Origin: Verrucomicrobiales bacterium
GTDB taxonomy: Bacteria; Verrucomicrobiota; Verrucomicrobiia; Verrucomicrobiales; SKLO01
Direction of reading: 5' to 3'
DNA: 8,125 nucleotides
Assembly (NCBI GenBank): GCA_007123195.1
Contig: SKLO01000314.1
Location: forward strand, 1-8,125
This document shows, piece after piece, positions 6,482 through 8,125 of the stretch. A model generated the notes under the pieces. The model worked only from the letters and a program-made list of their open reading frames with translations. It had not been told where the DNA came from and searched no databases. Within the stretch, counting starts at the first letter, position 1. The number at the start of each line of letters is the position of its first letter. The position numbers were made by a program, and so were the translations under genes.

Positions 6482-6547
6482 GGCAGGTGAGTAAACGGCG
6501 ACCTGCCGGCGCGGAGCGCCCATGGAGGGGGGAACACTTTTGTCCCC
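6482..6547. repeat. Three hairpins in tandem
   Basis: GGCAGGT (6482-6488) pairs with ACCTGCC (6501-6507) around a 12-base loop. GGCGC-GGA-GCGCC (6508-6520) follows directly. Then GGGG-A-ACA (6529-6536) pairs with TGTCCCC (6541-6547) around CTTT, with one bulged A. Such packing suggests a structured element, either a repeat unit or a folded RNA; there is no T-tract to make it a terminator. Confidence 0.5.
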
Positions 6548-6630
6548 GGTCAATGGCTTGCTCATGCGGGGGCGTTGGGATGGCACGAAGCTCCCCGGCA
6601 ATGGCCTGCAGATGATCCTCACATTGCCAT

Positions 6631-6649
6631 GCGGGCAGGATGCCCGTGC
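6631..6649. repeat. REP-like palindrome around GGGCA-GGA-TGCCC
   Basis: CGGGCA and TGCCCG pair around GGA, with outer G·T and C·G extension. The centre CAGGATG closely resembles the centres of the other palindromes in this window, although the arms differ. It lies just before the second direct-repeat copy. I recall 'gcgggcaggatgcccg' type repeats from other verrucomicrobial and planctomycete genomes. Confidence 0.5.
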
Positions 6650-6684
6650 TCCTCTCGGTGGCCCCTCTGCGCCGGGTGCCCCAC

Positions 6685-6836
6685 CCCGCGCGAAGCGCGC
6701 AAGGAGGAACGGCATCCCTGCCGTTCGGCCACGCACACCCCTGGCGCCGCGGTCCCATCCCGCCGCGACCCTTCGCGGCAAGGATCCTCCTTCGCCAAGG
6801 CTACGGCAGGACATGTGCCGCGGCTTCTTGGGTGGC
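6685..6836. repeat. Direct repeat ~152 bp, copy 2
   Basis: Offset 366 bases from copy 1, with the same three hairpins at 6687-6699, 6707-6726 and 6762-6779, and the same minus-strand GTAG-hairpin at 6789-6804. The stem sequences of all four hairpins are unchanged; the substitutions fall elsewhere. A ten-base GGTGGCCCCT sequence occurs both before this copy (6657-6666) and at its end (6831-6840), followed each time by GCGCCG-rich sequence, hinting at a longer, partly decayed unit. Confidence 0.85.
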
Positions 6837-6903
6837 CCCTGCGCCGCGCATACCACACCCGGGACACGCCTGGCAACGCATAGTGTGGTCACACCATGAC
6901 CGG

Positions 6904-7188
6904 GTGCGCCACCATTGCACTTGGTTGATCGGCGCGTTGGCCACGCTGATCGCGGATCTCCCGGCGACGGCGGAAGCCCGCGCCATCAGCTTCGCGGCGG
7001 CGGCGGAATTGGCAATGTCATTGGCCACACCGGGCGATCCCACCCCCCGCGGCCCAACCCGACGCGCCGCCGGCCTGTTGGGCGAAGCGATCGCCCAAAC
7101 CGACGATCCCGCCAACCTGGTGAATCTGTGCTCAGCGCTGGGTGCGCGACCGCGTCCGCCTGATCCTGACAGGGATCACAACAACTGA
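6904..7188 (+). CDS. Possible small or remnant helical protein
   Basis: The frame reads through 94 codons from a GTG at 6904 to a TGA at 7186-7188. From about 6925 the translation looks protein-like: alanine- and leucine-rich helices, then LLGEAIAQTDDPANLVNLCSAL. The helix-'TDDPANLVNL'-helix pattern resembles alpha-helical (HEAT/TPR-like) repeats in which each unit ends 'TDP..L..La.aL'. Upstream, the same frame runs back into direct-repeat copy 2, so the true N-terminus is probably lost or the start is unclear. There is no ribosome site at the GTG. It may be a degraded C-terminal fragment of a larger repeat protein. It could also be chance open frame in GC-rich DNA. Confidence 0.33.
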   Translation: MRHHCTWLIGALATLIADLPATAEARAISFAAAAELAMSLATPGDPTPRGPTRRAAGLLGEAIAQTDDPANLVNLCSALGARPRPPDPDRDHNN

Positions 7189-7248
7189 GGGTGTCGCTAC
7201 GCTCAACCCCGGATTACCAGTCGGCTTCCAAGTCCGGCCCGCCAGCGG

Positions 7249-7292
7249 CCTCCGAAAAAGCACCGCCCTCAAAGGCACCAGGCTCTCGGAGG
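7249..7292. repeat. Inverted repeat CCTCCGA ... TCGGAGG
   Basis: Perfect 7-base arms (7249-7255 and 7286-7292) enclose 30 bases. On the minus strand a GTAG (7302-7299) lies a few bases 5' of the stem, as in the REP-like elements, but not directly abutting it. Possibly part of a repeat family. Confidence 0.35.
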
Positions 7293-7313
7293 AGCGGCTA
7301 CGGCAGCAGGTAA

Positions 7314-7487
7314 AGGGGGAAACTTCGACCGCCGCCCTCCCAACAATTCCTTCAGCACGAGATCAAAAACATCATCGGCCTCTGCAACGGGAAGATCCAA
7401 GCGCAGATCGATCCCACCCGGGAAAGTCCCAGCCGCCCCGTGGACATGATCAAGCGCTCTACCATCGGCGAATTCTGGAAGGTCTGA
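7314..7487 (+). pseudogene. Decayed coding fragment, unknown function
   Basis: One frame after a TAA at 7311-7313 stays open to a TGA at 7485-7487 and from 7341 reads as a convincing protein C-terminus: QQFLQHEIKNIIGLCNGKIQ, then AQIDPTRESPSRPVDMIKRS, then TIGEFWKV. Codon third positions are mostly G or C, as expected for the host. Past the TGA the same frame continues with 18 basic codons (KWTKARGRKRNSNKDAQT) to a TAA at 7542, which may be the original end interrupted by a nonsense change. There is no usable start codon at the beginning, so the N-terminal part is missing. I do not recognise the family. Confidence 0.35.
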
Positions 7488-7582
7488 AAGTGGACCAAGG
7501 CGCGAGGGCGCAAGAGAAACAGCAACAAGGACGCGCAGACATAATATGAGACAAAAACAACCCAAAACGGCTGCGATTTGCC

Positions 7583-7611
7583 TTGCCCGATGCCAGCCGC
7601 GTCCCTACTGT
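7583..7611 (+). promoter_or_regulatory. Possible promoter of the beta-strand-repeat gene
   Basis: TTGCCC (7583-7588), the same -35 hexamer as upstream of the GH75-like gene, is followed after 17 bases by TACTGT (7606-7611), which keeps the key T, A and final T of a -10 box. This would give a leader of about 60 bases. The -10 is weak, so confidence is low. Confidence 0.22.
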
Positions 7612-7679
7612 GCCGCTCCTGGCAATCGTCATACCCCAGCCCTGGCGTGACGTATCGCCAATCCCCAACCACCTTCTGC

Positions 7680-8125
7680 ATGAACCCATCACGCCCCGCC
7701 TGGCTCTTCGCCGCCCCTTTCCTTGCTCTGCTCGCGCTCCTGTCGCCCGGCAACTCGGACGCTCAGCAGGTCTTCAAGGCCGACAACACCGACAACCTCA
7801 ACCTCGGTTCCTCGTGGGTCGGCGGCACCGCGCCCGGCGCCGGCAACACCGCCGTCTGGGACAGCACCGTCACCGGTGCCAACAGCACCCAGCTGGGCGC
7901 CACCACCAGCTGGAACGGCCTCACCATCCTCAACCCCGGCGGCACGGTGACCATCAACATCGGCGCCAACACGCTCAACCTGGGCGGCGGCGGCATCAAC
8001 CTCCTCAACGCCACCCAGGACCTGGTCATCTCCGGCGGTGCCAACAATCTGGTCACCGATCCCGGCGGCGACCTCGCCATCCAGGTCGGTGCCGGCCGCC
8101 AGGTCGAGATCCAGACCCGGGTCGA
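7680..8125 (+). CDS. Exported autotransporter-type beta-strand-repeat protein, N-terminal part
   Basis: Open from an ATG at 7680 through the window end, 148 codons. It starts MNPSRPAWLFAAPFLALLAL: a basic start, a hydrophobic core and a likely cleavage near GNSDA|QQ (about residue 28), so it is exported. The mature part has FKADNTDNLNLGSSWVGGTA, then GAGNTAVWDSTVTG, SWNGLTILNPGG and LVISGGANN. The 'W.gG.aP..gNtavWd' opening followed by 'W.GltI.npgG.vtI..g...L.lgg.Gi.l' strands is the pattern of the autotransporter-associated beta-strand-repeat proteins that are abundant in Verrucomicrobiota. These fold as long right-handed beta-helices; many end in a PEP-CTERM or autotransporter domain, which would be past the window. 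There is no Shine-Dalgarno sequence. Function is unknown; surface or matrix protein is likely. Confidence 0.85.
   Translation, partial: MNPSRPAWLFAAPFLALLALLSPGNSDAQQVFKADNTDNLNLGSSWVGGTAPGAGNTAVWDSTVTGANSTQLGATTSWNGLTILNPGGTVTINIGANTLNLGGGGINLLNATQDLVISGGANNLVTDPGGDLAIQVGAGRQVEIQTRV

Larger units (their letters stand above)
6213..6903. other. Repeat-rich intergenic region downstream of lnt
   Basis: About 690 bases hold two copies of a ~150-bp direct repeat and an intervening block of hairpins. Open frames on both strands exist, but all translate the repeats (the same peptides appear twice per frame) and should not be called genes. Positions 6213-6318 contain no recognisable gene or strong hairpin that could serve as the lnt terminator. 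Confidence 0.6.
7189..7679. other. Intergenic region before the beta-strand-repeat gene
   Basis: Contains an inverted repeat, a decayed coding fragment and, from ~7488, a stretch with noticeably more A and T (around 7535-7580) than the rest of the window, then the likely upstream region of the exported protein at 7680. The sequence around 7189-7320 looks like another scattered intergenic repeat. No intact gene is visible. Confidence 0.5.

Noticed and set aside
6319..6836. CRISPR array
   Set aside because: Only two repeats, each ~150 bases with internal hairpins and a 212-base gap; repeat and spacer sizes do not fit, and no cas gene is present.
6109..6899. Several 80-180 codon open frames in the repeat region on both strands
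   Set aside because: Their peptides are duplicated because they translate the two direct-repeat copies; no family resemblance or ribosome sites.
7540..7545. CATAAT, a good -10 match
   Set aside because: No acceptable -35 sequence at 16-18 bases upstream, and 135 bases from the next start codon; it may just reflect the local A/T-rich patch.
1..8125. tRNA, rRNA or known riboswitch
   Set aside because: No cloverleaf with a CCA end or GTTCGANTC arm, no rRNA-like conserved stretch and no riboswitch core was seen in the intergenic regions.

Overview
The window is a GC-rich stretch of bacterial chromosome. It most likely comes from the Verrucomicrobiota, and within that the Opitutales/Opitutaceae. 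This is inferred from gene content and repeat style; no rRNA or other phylogenetic marker is present. Three things point there: a membrane-anchored GH75-like protein of a type I associate with Opitutae, the start of a secreted autotransporter-type beta-strand-repeat protein, and intergenic spaces packed with short GC-rich palindromic repeats.

Layout: (1) 1-134, minus strand: the first 44 codons of a cupin-fold protein that runs off the left edge. (2) 295-1812, plus strand: a 505-residue membrane-tethered protein with a GH75 (chitosanase-like) domain, divergent from the cupin across a 160-bp gap. (3) 1951-3492, minus strand: a multi-pass membrane diguanylate cyclase with an intact GGEEF active site but no RxxD inhibitory site, convergent with the GH75 gene. 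(4) 3493-4436: a gene-poor spacer made of different palindromic repeat elements. (5) 4437-6212, plus strand: apolipoprotein N-acyltransferase (lnt) with the full Glu-Lys-Cys triad. (6) 6213-7679: a repeat-rich region with two copies of a ~150-bp direct repeat, several hairpins, a possible small ORF and a decayed coding fragment. (7) 7680 to the right edge, plus strand: the N-terminus of an exported beta-strand-repeat protein.

The genes do not form an operon; neighbours are divergent, convergent or separated by repeats. A loose cell-envelope theme links them: a predicted inner-membrane-anchored glycan-active domain, lipoprotein maturation by Lnt, an exported beta-helix-like protein and a membrane c-di-GMP synthase. 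This is context only and not evidence of a shared pathway.

The most notable non-coding signals are: a promoter ahead of the GH75 gene whose predicted transcription start falls on the ATG (possible leaderless mRNA); several hairpins abutted by a 5' GTAG tetranucleotide, the arrangement recognised by REP-associated tyrosine transposases (RAYTs) in other bacteria; and a common CAGGRA-type core in otherwise different palindromes. I did not find a clear new multi-gene system, CRISPR array, tRNA or rRNA.
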